A stretch of 64,000 nt of DNA from UBA1231 sp045652765 (lineage in GTDB: Bacteria > Bacillota_I > Bacilli_A > ML615J-28 > CAG-313): the NCBI GenBank assembly GCA_045652765.1, contig JAZOLG010000020.1:71226-135225 (forward strand). The letters run 5' to 3'. Below the pieces are notes generated by a model. The model ran no database searches. It saw only the letters and a list, made by a program, of their open reading frames with translations, and was not told the origin of the DNA. The position numbers were made by a program, and so were the translations under genes. Below are positions 35,671 through 45,066 of this stretch, piece after piece; the first letter of the stretch is position 1, and the number at the start of each line of letters is the position of its first letter.

Positions 35671-37245
35671 ATGAGTGATATAATGATTGACATTAATAAA
35701 TTGACTTTAAAAGAAAAAATTGGACAAATGATAGGACTAGCATTTAGCGGTACAAGTTATAGTGAAGAACTTAGAATGCAAGTAGAAGAAATTGGTGCAG
35801 GTCTTATTATTTACTTTAAAGATAATTGCAATAATCCAAAACAAATATTTGATCTAAACAAAACAATTTATAAGAATAGTAAAATTCCACCATTTATTGC
35901 ATTAGACCAAGAAGGTGGCATGGTCGCGCGTGTTACTGAAGGTGTCGTTCAGTCTCCTGGCGCAATGGCAATTAGTGCTTGTCAAAATCCTAAGTATGCT
36001 TATAATTTAGCATATAATATGGGTAAAGATTTAAGAAAGTTAGGTTTTAACTTTAATTTTGCACCTGTTGGTGATATAAATAACAATGCATTAAATCCAG
36101 TTATAAATGTTAGAAGTTATTCAGAAAATCCAGAAGTAGTTTGCGAATATGTAAAAGAAGCTGTTCTTGGTTATCAAGATGCAGGTCTCATGACTTCAAT
36201 TAAACATTTTCCAGGACATGGTGATACCGCTGTAGATTCGCATTTAGGTTTACCAAAAGTTGATTTTGATAAAGAACGCCTATATAATATGGAACTTAAA
36301 CCATTTATTATGGCTAAAGAAGAAAACTTACCAGGTATTATGGCATCACATGTCATGTTTACTAAGTTTGACTCTGAATTTCCAACAACTTTGTCTAAGA
36401 AAATTATTAATGGTTTATTAAGAGATGAAATCGGTTATAATGGACTTGTTGTTACAGATTCATTAACAATGAAAGCTGTTTTTAATAATTATAGTTTAGA
36501 AGAAATCGTATATAACTCAATGAATTCTGGTTGTGACATTTTATTGTTATGTGGAGCACGTGATATTAAAATGCAAAAAGAATTTGCGGATATCGCACTT
36601 CGTTTAGCAGAATGTGGCAAAATACCAATGGAAACAATCGATGCTGCTGTTACAAGAATTCTTATATATAAGGAAATGTTTACAGCAGGTCAAATGAATG
36701 ACTGTTTTGAAGATGTAAAAGACGAAATTAACAACATTAAAGAAGTAGAATTTTCACAAAAAGTTAGTGAAGAAAGTATAACAGAAATTATAAATAGTAA
36801 TCATTTATATCCTGTTTGTAAGGATGAAAAAATTCTTGTTGTTTTCCCATTAATTAAAGTTGTCACTTTAGTTGAAGATGAAAACAATAACTTGATGTCA
36901 CTTTGTGATTTTATGGATATTCCAACTGATCGATTATATATGTCAATCGATCCAACAGAAGATGAACAAAACAAACTTTTAGAAATTGTAGATAATTATG
37001 ATAAGATAATTTATTGCAGTTATAATGCATGTTTCAATGAGACACAAAGTGAATTAATAAATAAAATTGATCAAAATAAATTAATTGTTTGTGCAATTAG
37101 AACTCCATATGATTTAAGAGTTTTACCAAATGTACAAGCATATTTATGTAGCTATGAAGCAACACCACTTAGTCTTGCTTCTTTAGCAAAGGTATTAACT
37201 GGAAAGATTAAACCAAGAGGTATTCTTCCGGTAACTATTAAATAG
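35671..37245 (+). CDS. nagZ: Beta-N-acetylglucosaminidase NagZ (GH3), cytosolic
   Basis: Removes GlcNAc from GlcNAc-MurNAc or GlcNAc-anhydroMurNAc (peptides). The GH3 barrel has the NagZ signature KHFPGHGDTAVDSHLGLP (about 178-195), with the DSH Asp-His acid/base dyad. The nucleophile Asp is in VTDSLTM (about 261). The chain is 524 residues, so a C-terminal domain of about 170 follows the 340-residue core, as in Bacillus NagZ. Unlike the Bacillus protein it has no signal peptide. The start at 35671 has no clear Shine-Dalgarno sequence, and ATG 35683 four codons later is a possible alternative. It is followed after 10 bases by nagB. Confidence 0.92.
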   Translation: MSDIMIDINKLTLKEKIGQMIGLAFSGTSYSEELRMQVEEIGAGLIIYFKDNCNNPKQIFDLNKTIYKNSKIPPFIALDQEGGMVARVTEGVVQSPGAMAISACQNPKYAYNLAYNMGKDLRKLGFNFNFAPVGDINNNALNPVINVRSYSENPEVVCEYVKEAVLGYQDAGLMTSIKHFPGHGDTAVDSHLGLPKVDFDKERLYNMELKPFIMAKEENLPGIMASHVMFTKFDSEFPTTLSKKIINGLLRDEIGYNGLVVTDSLTMKAVFNNYSLEEIVYNSMNSGCDILLLCGARDIKMQKEFADIALRLAECGKIPMETIDAAVTRILIYKEMFTAGQMNDCFEDVKDEINNIKEVEFSQKVSEESITEIINSNHLYPVCKDEKILVVFPLIKVVTLVEDENNNLMSLCDFMDIPTDRLYMSIDPTEDEQNKLLEIVDNYDKIIYCSYNACFNETQSELINKIDQNKLIVCAIRTPYDLRVLPNVQAYLCSYEATPLSLASLAKVLTGKIKPRGILPVTIK

Positions 37246-37255
37246 GAGGGAAAAT

Positions 37256-37981
37256 ATGAAAGTAATAGTTGTAAAAAACTACGATGAAATGAGTAAAAAA
37301 GCAGCTGAGATTTTTATTGAACAATTAAAAAATAAACCAAATTCAATCTTAGGGCTTGCTACTGGAGGTAGCCCAGTAGGTACTTACAAAGAACTAATTA
37401 AAGCATATAATGATGGTCAAATTTCATTTAAAGATGTTCAAACTTACAACTTAGATGAATACTGTGGAATTGATATTAACCATCCACAAAGCTATTATTA
37501 TTTCATGCATGATAATCTATTTAACCATGTAGATATCAAAGAAGAAAATGTACATATTCCAAGTGCAAGAGGGGAAAATATTGCTAAGCAATGTGATGAT
37601 TATAACAAAGCATTACATAGCGTTGAAATTGATATTCAACTACTTGGTATTGGTTCAAATGGTCATATTGCATTCAATGAACCAGGAACATCATTTGAAC
37701 AAGAAACATTCATTGTTGAGTTAACTGATAAAACTAGACAAGATAATAAACGTTTCTTCAATAGTATCGATGAAGTTCCAACACATGCTATGACAATGGG
37801 TATTAAAAACATTATGCAAGCTAAATCAATCGTTATGTTAATTAGTGGCGCAAGCAAAAAAGAAACTGTTGAAAAACTTTTAAAAGGTCCAATTACAGAA
37901 AGTTTCCCAGCTAGTATCTTACATAATCACCAAGATGTAACAGTAATTATTGATGAAGATGCTTATCAAAATATGAAATAA
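37256..37981 (+). CDS. nagB: Glucosamine-6-phosphate deaminase NagB
   Basis: Converts glucosamine-6-P to fructose-6-P and ammonia, the exit from amino-sugar catabolism to glycolysis. It has LGLATGGSPVGTY (about 32-44), YNLDEYCG with the catalytic Asp, and GIGSNGHIAFNEPG with the catalytic His and Glu region. The length of 241 is typical for Gram-positive NagB. AGGAGGG precedes the ATG. It is the last gene of the 14-gene operon and is followed by a terminator. The deacetylase NagA, which normally acts just before it, is not in the window. Confidence 0.96.
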   Translation: MKVIVVKNYDEMSKKAAEIFIEQLKNKPNSILGLATGGSPVGTYKELIKAYNDGQISFKDVQTYNLDEYCGIDINHPQSYYYFMHDNLFNHVDIKEENVHIPSARGENIAKQCDDYNKALHSVEIDIQLLGIGSNGHIAFNEPGTSFEQETFIVELTDKTRQDNKRFFNSIDEVPTHAMTMGIKNIMQAKSIVMLISGASKKETVEKLLKGPITESFPASILHNHQDVTVIIDEDAYQNMK

Positions 37982-37992
37982 TTACAATTTTT

Positions 37993-38037
37993 AAGGGTCT
38001 TTAGGCATTAATTTGTATGCCAAAAAAGACCCTTTTT
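37993..38037 (+). terminator. Intrinsic terminator of the 14-gene operon
   Basis: A long stem pairs AAGGGTCTTT with AAAGACCCTT and, across a small bulge, GGCAT with ATGCC. A T5 run follows at 38033-38037. Confidence 0.85.
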
Positions 38038-38091
38038 ATTTACTTTTTAATGCCTTATAAACTAATTATTGGAAATGTATGTAAAAAAAGA

Positions 38092-38105
38092 TAAAAACGC
38101 TTGCA
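38092..38105 (+). promoter_or_regulatory. cre-like operator 1 of the large surface protein gene
   Basis: TAAAAACGCTTGCA matches the cre consensus at 13 of 14 positions and overlaps the -35 box, a repressing position. Confidence 0.72.
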
Positions 38106-38129
38106 AAAAAAAGAGTACAATGTTATAAT
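38101..38129 (+). promoter_or_regulatory. Promoter of the large surface protein gene
   Basis: TTGCAA (38101-38106), 17-base spacer, TATAAT (38124-38129) with TGT extended -10. Confidence 0.78.
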
Positions 38130-38134
38130 ATAAT

Positions 38135-38148
38135 CGCAAACGCTTTCA
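38135..38148 (+). promoter_or_regulatory. cre-like operator 2 of the large surface protein gene
   Basis: CGCAAACGCTTTCA matches cre at 12 of 14 positions and covers the predicted transcription start. Its centre is 43 bases from that of operator 1, about four helical turns, so both dimers would lie on the same DNA face. Confidence 0.65.
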
Positions 38149-38175
38149 AAAATAATATATAGGAGGAAAAAATAT

Positions 38176-41100
38176 ATGAAAAAAGTTTTTGCTTGCTTAA
38201 GTGCTTTAACACTTATGTTAGTAGCGTTTGGTGTTGCAATGAAACCTGCTACTGTTTCAGCTGCTGGTGTTGCTGATGGTAAATTCATTGTTGACCCAAC
38301 TCTTGAAGAGGGAGATATCCCAATGTATATAATGAATAGTATTTATACTACATTCCCTACTCTTTATGATAATGATGCTCAAGCTGACCCAGATCATTCA
38401 ACTGGTCGTTTGTTCTACTGGAATGAAGTTAAATTAATTATTCCTCAATTTAGTGCTGAAGGTCCTACTGGACAAAGATATACTGTATACTCACAAGGTG
38501 CTTATGATGAAACATTAGAATCTGCTGCAGGTACTAAAATTTATCTTTGGACATTAGATGAAAACGGTAACCCTGTTACTTCTACAAAAACTCGTAGTGG
38601 AAACCCTGACTACACAAGTTTATATGGTCCACAATTTGGTGACGTATCACTTTCTGGTATCCGTTACAATGTAACTGGTCAAGAAGTAATTATCAACGAC
38701 CTTCATAATGAAAAAGGTATTACTAATGGTGACGGTGGTACTGACCCATTCTTCATTATTTTCAATGGTGAAGGTAAAGCTGTTCGTGGTCATAACCATG
38801 GTAACTATGTTGATGCTGCAAATATTGAAGCTTATGGATACACTCCATTATTAGGTTATAAAGATGGTCAAATCGTTGTAATCGAAGACGTAGCTGGTGC
38901 TGCTGATGTTAATGGTAACTCTGCTGCTGAAGCTGATTTAGACGTTAAGAAAGTTACAGTTGATGATTTAGACAATCCATTATTAGACCCTGTTACTGGT
39001 GAACAATTAACAGACGATGAAGGAAATCCTCTTTACAATCAAAAAGAAGAAGATGATCCAACTGGTGCTAAACAAATTTTAACTGGTAAACGTTATATTT
39101 GGCAATGGTATTCTGAAGAAGAATTTGCTAACGTTAAAGTTAACACTGTTCCTTACATGGCTGAAGGTTGGTTAGCTGATCGTTGGGATTATGCATACCC
39201 AGATCAAAATGGTGGTTATGTATGTATCGCTATTACTTCATCTTTAGGTAACAATGCTAAAATCTCTGCTGAAGAATCAGCAATCCACAATGCATCTGTA
39301 GACGCATTAGTAGCTGCTGGTGAAGAAGCTCCTGCTAAGATTGAAGAAACTGAAACTCCAAATGAAGATGGTACTGTAACAGTTACTTATGCTGCTTACC
39401 GTCGTCCTATCGTTATCAGTGTTGTAATCCCTGTTGATGGTATTATGTATCGTTTCGGTTACTTAGATTACACTGGTAAACCAGCTGTTCCTCTATACAT
39501 GGAAAAATTCAACCCATTATGGGAACAAGCTATGTTATATGGTCGTAACCCTGAATATCAAGCTTACGCTCGTACATATAACTTCTCTGGTCAAGGTTTA
39601 GTTGAAACTAATGCTGTTGTTAATGGTGAATCATTTATCGTTAGAAACGAAAATGGTAAATTAGTTGTTGAAGTTAAAGCTGGTGCTACTATCGATGTAT
39701 CTGAATTAATCGAAATTTCTGGTATGTTAGGTGGTTACGCAACTGCTGGTAAACCTGCTAAAGAAGCTGGTTCTAACGTTGCTGCTGTTTTAACTTATAA
39801 AAATGCTGACGTTTCTGAATTAAGTTACGTTTTAGACATTGATGGACAACACATCATGTGGGCTGAAAAGTTCAAATATGAAAGTGCTGCTCAAGCTGCT
39901 GCTGAATTCAAAGTTGCTATGGAAGCTGCATTCGGTGGTGCATTCTCTAACTGGTCTGGTAATGCTAACATCTTCAAACTATTCACAGAATCTGATGAAT
40001 GGGATTGGGTATTAGATTATTGGACAGCTGTAAATGCTAATGAATATGAAGGCAAGAAAAATGCTGATATGTTCCAAGCATTAAAGAATGGCGATACATC
40101 TATCGATCCATACTTTATCGCTGTTGAAGCTAACTCATTTGCTAAATTAACTGAATCTTCAGTTTATGCAAGTTCATTAAAATCTGCTAACTATGGTAAC
40201 GCTGATGTTCAAGAAGCTATCTGGGACTTCATGCCTGCACCAGATCCATACAAATTTGAATCATTCGATTTATTCGTTGAAGAATTTATTAAAGATTATG
40301 GAACATGGGCTGCTGAATTCTGTGCTGCTAATGGTAAAACATTCGTTACATTAGTTGACGGTGTTCCTACATTCTCTGGTGATGGTAAACCTATCAACAA
40401 AACTACATGGTCAGGTGCTATGGAAAACGTTGTAGGTAATGCTAACTGGAAATACACTACATTCTTCGAAGATGAAAGATTCGCTGAAAAATGGGGTTGG
40501 TTCATTGATTTCTTCAATGAACAAATCACTTCTACTCCAAAAGCTGACGGTACTGCATATGCTTACACAATCGATAATAAATATGCATGGCGTCAAGCTT
40601 TACAAGCTTACTTCACAGCTGAATATTGGGGTTCATGGCCATATTCTCCAGACTTCTCTGGTAGATCAGAAACTCCTTACTGGGTTGGTATTAATGAAGT
40701 ATGTCCAACTTGGGCTGAAGCTCAATTCGTTTTAGGTGAAGCTTACGATGTTCATGACAGAATTCCTCTAGCTCTTGAAGTTACTAACAAAGCTACTGGA
40801 TTTGTTGATACATTAGCTATGGAATTTGTAATCGTTGAAGATTACACTCCATTATTAAAAGTTGACACTGCTGCTTTAGAAGCAATGCAAAGTGAAATCT
40901 ATGGTGGTGCTACATCAATCGATTTATCAAAAGCTCTTCTTGCTTATGATGGATACTATGATGCAAGATTAGATAACGTTTATGGTCATAACATTTCTAG
41001 ACACATTGAATGGGATTTACCAGAAGGATTTGATCCTGCTCAATTAACAGCTGGTCAATGGGTTATCAAAGCTCGTATCGAATCTCAAGTAAATGGTGCT

Positions 41101-41604
41101 AACAAATCTGCTGAAGCTCAATTCACAGTTTATGTACCAGATAATACAGCTCCTGTATTTAAAACTTTAAATAACGGTGTTATTTATGTACCTGTTGGTA
41201 CTCCTATCACAGCTGAAATGGTATTACAATTTGCTTATGACAACGTTGATGGTGATTACTTAAATAACTGTCAAGTATACCATAACTGGTTCTCAGTTAA
41301 AACTGATTATGATCCATTAATGGCTGCTGTATATGATGAATATGACGCTGAAATTACTGTTGCTGACTCTAACGGTATGAAATCAACTGAAAAAGTTACA
41401 ATTATCGTAACTGGTACTTATGTTGATTTAGAAGGTATTGAATTCCCTGAATTCCCTACTCCAGAACAACCTGGTCAAAATAATGGAACTGATGGTGGTG
41501 AAAACAACGGTGGTGAACAAGCTGGTTGTGTAAGCTTTGCTTATGTTTCAAGCTTCATTGCTGCTGCTGGTTTAGCATTATTAGTTTTCAAAAAAAGACA
41601 CTAA
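38176..41604 (+). CDS. Large secreted surface protein of unknown function, Cys C-terminal anchor
   Basis: 1142 residues with a signal peptide ending near VSAAG (about 30) and no family I recognise. The chain is acidic and rich in Ala, Tyr, Trp, Asn and Asp. Two Ig-like beta segments seem to lie near the end (about 920-1095), the second ending in KVTIIVTGTYVDLEGIEF. A Pro/Gly/Asn linker then leads to C1118, 25 residues from the end, a hydrophobic stretch and KKRH. Codons are strongly biased to GCT, GGT and GTT, more than in neighbours, which suggests very high expression. It has its own promoter with two cre sites. A coat or S-layer-like role, or a highly made glycan-binding protein, would fit, but neither is proven. 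Confidence 0.75.
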   Translation: MKKVFACLSALTLMLVAFGVAMKPATVSAAGVADGKFIVDPTLEEGDIPMYIMNSIYTTFPTLYDNDAQADPDHSTGRLFYWNEVKLIIPQFSAEGPTGQRYTVYSQGAYDETLESAAGTKIYLWTLDENGNPVTSTKTRSGNPDYTSLYGPQFGDVSLSGIRYNVTGQEVIINDLHNEKGITNGDGGTDPFFIIFNGEGKAVRGHNHGNYVDAANIEAYGYTPLLGYKDGQIVVIEDVAGAADVNGNSAAEADLDVKKVTVDDLDNPLLDPVTGEQLTDDEGNPLYNQKEEDDPTGAKQILTGKRYIWQWYSEEEFANVKVNTVPYMAEGWLADRWDYAYPDQNGGYVCIAITSSLGNNAKISAEESAIHNASVDALVAAGEEAPAKIEETETPNEDGTVTVTYAAYRRPIVISVVIPVDGIMYRFGYLDYTGKPAVPLYMEKFNPLWEQAMLYGRNPEYQAYARTYNFSGQGLVETNAVVNGESFIVRNENGKLVVEVKAGATIDVSELIEISGMLGGYATAGKPAKEAGSNVAAVLTYKNADVSELSYVLDIDGQHIMWAEKFKYESAAQAAAEFKVAMEAAFGGAFSNWSGNANIFKLFTESDEWDWVLDYWTAVNANEYEGKKNADMFQALKNGDTSIDPYFIAVEANSFAKLTESSVYASSLKSANYGNADVQEAIWDFMPAPDPYKFESFDLFVEEFIKDYGTWAAEFCAANGKTFVTLVDGVPTFSGDGKPINKTTWSGAMENVVGNANWKYTTFFEDERFAEKWGWFIDFFNEQITSTPKADGTAYAYTIDNKYAWRQALQAYFTAEYWGSWPYSPDFSGRSETPYWVGINEVCPTWAEAQFVLGEAYDVHDRIPLALEVTNKATGFVDTLAMEFVIVEDYTPLLKVDTAALEAMQSEIYGGATSIDLSKALLAYDGYYDARLDNVYGHNISRHIEWDLPEGFDPAQLTAGQWVIKARIESQVNGANKSAEAQFTVYVPDNTAPVFKTLNNGVIYVPVGTPITAEMVLQFAYDNVDGDYLNNCQVYHNWFSVKTDYDPLMAAVYDEYDAEITVADSNGMKSTEKVTIIVTGTYVDLEGIEFPEFPTPEQPGQNNGTDGGENNGGEQAGCVSFAYVSSFIAAAGLALLVFKKRH

Positions 41605-41614
41605 TTAGTAGTTA

Positions 41615-41640
41615 AATAAGGGGGGCTTGCCTCCCTTATT
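41615..41640 (+). other. Strong intercistronic hairpin without T-run
   Basis: AATAAGGGGGG (41615-41625) pairs with CCTCCCTTATT (41630-41640), 11 bp with one G-U pair and loop CTTG. GCAAG follows in place of a T tract, so it looks like an mRNA-stabilising or partial-termination element behind a highly expressed gene. Confidence 0.7.
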
Positions 41641-41653
41641 GCAAGTATAATAT

Positions 41654-42637
41654 ATGACTAATAGTATCTACTACAAAACATTTAAAGATTATTCGAAAGA
41701 AAAATCTTTAATGTTATACAAATTATGGAATGATGAACTTGGTTTTATTTTTCCAATTAATGAAGAACTAATGCAAAGAAATACTTACGATACTAAAGGA
41801 TTTCTTGAAGAATATTCATATGTTGCCATTGTTGATGATGAACCTGTTGGATTTGTTGTTAATAAAATATGGGCAAATGAGTATCAAATTGAAGCTTATT
41901 TAAATACTGGTTGGATAAGTTTAATATATGTAAAAAAAGATTTTCGAAACCAAGGAATTGGTTCTGAACTTCTTAACAAAAGTTTAAGTGCTTTTAAATA
42001 CTTTGATTGTAACAAAGTTTTCCTTGGCAAAGATTATCAAAACTTCTTTCCAGGGCTACCAGTAGATCTAAAAGCACATGTTAAGTGGTTTACTAAACGA
42101 GGATTTAGTGGACTATATGACACTAATGATTTAGTAAACTACAATCTTAATTCCAAATACGAATTAAGAAATTATTTAGATAATCTAAATTATACAATTC
42201 GTTTAGGAAGTGAATTTGATTTACCGAAAATTGATGCATTTTTTCAAAAAAATTTTCCTGGCCGTTGGCATAAGGAATATTTAGATTATGTATCAAATGG
42301 AGGTAATGGATCTGAATATTTAATATGTTTGGATTCACAAAACAATGTTTGTGGTTTTTGTAAAATACAAACATTTGACACACCAATTAATCTAATTGGA
42401 TATAGTCTAACATGGCGTAATCGCTTTGATAGAATAGGAGGAGTAGGACCTCTTGGAGTTGATAGAGATTATCGACACAAAAATATTGCGTATAATTTGC
42501 TTGTTAGTGCTATCAATGAGCTAATTGATCAAAATTGTCAGAAAGCAATAATTGATTGGACTAATTTAATGGAGCTTTATCGCAAATTCGGATTTGAAAT
42601 CTGGAAATCCTACACTTATTTACAACTCAATTTATAA
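41654..42637 (+). CDS. Tandem GNAT-family acetyltransferase (second copy)
   Basis: 327 residues with two GNAT folds as in the protein at 6353. The first acetyl-CoA loop RNQGIGSELL (about 98-107) is intact, while the second, RHKNIAYNLL (about 273-282), has lost its glycines. Only the N-terminal domain may therefore be active. The start at 41654 is preceded by the hairpin at 41615-41640 and by no recognisable Shine-Dalgarno sequence, so translation should be weak compared with the upstream gene. A lipoprotein solute-binding gene follows after 17 bases. The acceptor is unknown, and an amino sugar is suggested by context. Confidence 0.75.
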   Translation: MTNSIYYKTFKDYSKEKSLMLYKLWNDELGFIFPINEELMQRNTYDTKGFLEEYSYVAIVDDEPVGFVVNKIWANEYQIEAYLNTGWISLIYVKKDFRNQGIGSELLNKSLSAFKYFDCNKVFLGKDYQNFFPGLPVDLKAHVKWFTKRGFSGLYDTNDLVNYNLNSKYELRNYLDNLNYTIRLGSEFDLPKIDAFFQKNFPGRWHKEYLDYVSNGGNGSEYLICLDSQNNVCGFCKIQTFDTPINLIGYSLTWRNRFDRIGGVGPLGVDRDYRHKNIAYNLLVSAINELIDQNCQKAIIDWTNLMELYRKFGFEIWKSYTYLQLNL

Positions 42638-42654
42638 AAAGGAGAACACAAAAA

Positions 42655-44268
42655 ATGAAAAAATTTTGGCAATTAATATTAGTTGTTATGTTCGCATTTG
42701 TTCTTGTAGGTTGCAAGGGCGGCGGTGATGAAACAGACCCTGAACCAACTCCAACTCCTACACCTACACCAGGACCAGGAGTATCTGGCGATGATTTTGA
42801 ACCATTCCCAGAAGGAATGTCTTGTGCTGAAATGCCAGAACTTGAAAGATGCGGATATATTGAAGGTTGGGCTTGGAATTACAACCGTTTAGGTTTTGAT
42901 GGTAAAGGTATGGAAATTGTACTTTTAAGTGGTGCTTCTGAAGAAGTTGACCCATACAATGACAACTTTACTGGTGAAAGAAAAGCTGACAAACAAAAAC
43001 AACTTATTCAAATCGAACAAGCTTATAACATTGACTTAGTTATTAAAAACTATCCAGACTCAGCTGCATGGGGTCCAAGCCGTGTTCAATGGTTAAATGA
43101 CAATGCTGCTAGTGGAACATTATTACAACAAGGTCATATCTATACAATTTCTTCTGACTGGGTTCCAACATTAAAACAAGGTAACTCAATCGCTGAACTT
43201 GAAAACACAGTTAAAAAAGCTGGTATTTTCACTGATTTAAATTATGAACAATCAAAAGAAAAGAATCAACAATACTCAGTTGGTACTAAAGTTTATGGAT
43301 ATTCAGCTGGTGAAGCTCATGCTGACTACTTCTTATACTACAACCAACAATTAGTTAAAGACTATGGTCTAGAAGATCCTGCAACACTTTGGAACCAAGG
43401 TCGTTGGGATTGGTCTGATTTCTATTCTTACATCACTGCTGCTCAAGCTGCTTTCGATGCTAAATCAGAAGAAAAGATTTATGCATTCGGTGGATTCATC
43501 AATGATATCGCACGTGGTATGTTAGCTGCTCGTGGTCACAAATTAATCGACAACGAATCTGGTACAGTATTATTTACTAACCCTAATACAGTTCAACTTT
43601 ACAACGATTTAAGAGAAATCCACGCTGCTGGTATGTGGGCTATCGATTCTTATTCAGCTGACGTTTCTCAAAGCTTCGTTAAAGGATTACAATTATTCGC
43701 TCATGGACAATTATGGTTCTTATCAAGTGAAATGAGATTTAAAGATCAAACTGGATTTAACATTGGTTTAGTTCCTTATCCAACTGCTGAAGGTGCTGCA
43801 AAAGCTAATGGTGAAGTTGTTCCTGGTTACTTAGTACCAATGGGTGCTGACTCTGGTTATGCATTCCCTAACGTAACTAATGGTGAAAATGGTTTATCAA
43901 CAGCTGTTCTTGTTAACATCGCTGATGACTTTACTCGTGGTTTAGTTCCTGAATTCGATTCAACTGAAATGGATGCACGTGACCAATACATTGCATTCTT
44001 AAGTAAGAGAATCAAAGGTGAAGAAGCTGTAGTTGAAGAAATCTTAGCTGCTGTTATGAGTGTTGAAGATAACGTTAAAGTTTACGGTTACACTGATTAC
44101 ATGGACATCGTTTCTAAATCAGTAGGTGGTGGTTCTGACTGGAACTTAGAAGGATTCGCTACTTGGGGTATGTCACTTGTTACAAAACAAGATGTTAACC
44201 CATCTGCAACATTACAATCTAAGAAAGACATCTATCAAAAAGCATTAGATGAAATCTTAAATAGCTAA
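42655..44268 (+). CDS. Lipoprotein sugar-binding protein of an ABC importer
   Basis: 537 residues. The signal peptide ends in a lipobox LVGC (Cys20), followed by a Pro/Thr linker (about 29-43). A family 1 solute-binding fold then covers the rest, with GRWDWSDFYSYI and aromatic-rich loops. The TPTPTPTPGPG linker should hold the binding domain away from the membrane. AAGGAG precedes the ATG. Codon use is biased as in the surface protein upstream. It has no permease next to it. The second permease pair at 28658-30935 lacks its own binding protein and is the likely partner. Confidence 0.88.
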   Translation: MKKFWQLILVVMFAFVLVGCKGGGDETDPEPTPTPTPTPGPGVSGDDFEPFPEGMSCAEMPELERCGYIEGWAWNYNRLGFDGKGMEIVLLSGASEEVDPYNDNFTGERKADKQKQLIQIEQAYNIDLVIKNYPDSAAWGPSRVQWLNDNAASGTLLQQGHIYTISSDWVPTLKQGNSIAELENTVKKAGIFTDLNYEQSKEKNQQYSVGTKVYGYSAGEAHADYFLYYNQQLVKDYGLEDPATLWNQGRWDWSDFYSYITAAQAAFDAKSEEKIYAFGGFINDIARGMLAARGHKLIDNESGTVLFTNPNTVQLYNDLREIHAAGMWAIDSYSADVSQSFVKGLQLFAHGQLWFLSSEMRFKDQTGFNIGLVPYPTAEGAAKANGEVVPGYLVPMGADSGYAFPNVTNGENGLSTAVLVNIADDFTRGLVPEFDSTEMDARDQYIAFLSKRIKGEEAVVEEILAAVMSVEDNVKVYGYTDYMDIVSKSVGGGSDWNLEGFATWGMSLVTKQDVNPSATLQSKKDIYQKALDEILNS

Positions 44269-44284
44269 TTTGCTTTTTAAAAAG

Positions 44285-44320
44285 AAACACTATGTGAGAA
44301 ATCACATAGTGTTTTTTATT
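44285..44320 (+). terminator. Intrinsic terminator after the lipoprotein gene
   Basis: Perfect 13-bp stem (44285-44297 with 44302-44314), GAAA tetraloop, T-rich tail. Confidence 0.92.
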
Positions 44321-44341
44321 TTAAATAAAATACCTAAATAC

Positions 44342-44370
44342 TTTAAAAATTCATAAAAATTTGGTAAAAT
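44342..44370 (+). promoter_or_regulatory. Possible promoter of the NamZ-MurQ operon
   Basis: TTTAAA (44342-44347), 17-base spacer, TAAAAT (44365-44370) with TGG extended -10. TATAAT at 44372 is an alternative -10 without a good -35. No cre-like site is seen here. Confidence 0.5.
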
Positions 44371-44388
44371 ATATAATGAGGTGATATT

Positions 44389-45066
44389 ATGAGTTTAGAT
44401 AAAAAATTAAATTCTAAAACATATCGTTTTTTTGATTATTTATTTGGACTAGTAGTTGTAAATTTATTTACAATTATATTATCAATTTTTATTATTACAT
44501 TATTGCCTGCACTTACTGCTGCATACCAAACTGTTGCGGATTTTAAGGAAGTTGGCCCTAGCAAAGTACTTAGAATGTATTTTAGTAATTTTAAAAAGCA
44601 TTTGGAAAAGTCATTTGTTATAGGATTATTTATAATAATAATAATAGTCTTAGCAAGTTTTTCAATGTATTTTTATAGTCATAGATTTGAAGCTGATAAT
44701 TTTGTTGGTCAAGCAGGATATTGGGCAATGCTTGTTGTAATGTTGCTACTGCTTTTGTTTAGTTTGCATTTACCGCTTGTTATGATAAATTTTCAGACAC
44801 TTGGAATACTTGATACAATAAGAATATCGATATTTATTTGTTTTAGATACTTTATATCAAGTTTAATCATTTTAGGTATGAATATTGTTATGTTAATAGG
44901 TGTACTTGCACTGCCAATATGGGTAGTAATTGGTATTAGTTTACCAGTGTTTTTAAGTATTAAGTTTACAGATGCAACTTATTACTATTTAAGAAAAATC
45001 GATTTAGAAAAAATAATACAAAGAGCAAAGGAGATTGAAGATGAAGAAGACGATTTTGGGAATTGA
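44389..45066 (+). CDS. YesL-like (DUF624) membrane protein, second copy
   Basis: 225 residues with about five membrane helices. It begins KKLNSKTYRFFDYLFGLVVVN, like the protein at 30965. The acidic tail (EIEDEEDDFGN) is cytosolic. AGGTGAT precedes the ATG. The end overlaps the start of namZ by 26 bases. It heads the intracellular sugar-processing operon, so the protein is tied to both halves of the locus. The function of the family is unknown. Confidence 0.75.
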   Translation: MSLDKKLNSKTYRFFDYLFGLVVVNLFTIILSIFIITLLPALTAAYQTVADFKEVGPSKVLRMYFSNFKKHLEKSFVIGLFIIIIIVLASFSMYFYSHRFEADNFVGQAGYWAMLVVMLLLLLFSLHLPLVMINFQTLGILDTIRISIFICFRYFISSLIILGMNIVMLIGVLALPIWVVIGISLPVFLSIKFTDATYYYLRKIDLEKIIQRAKEIEDEEDDFGN

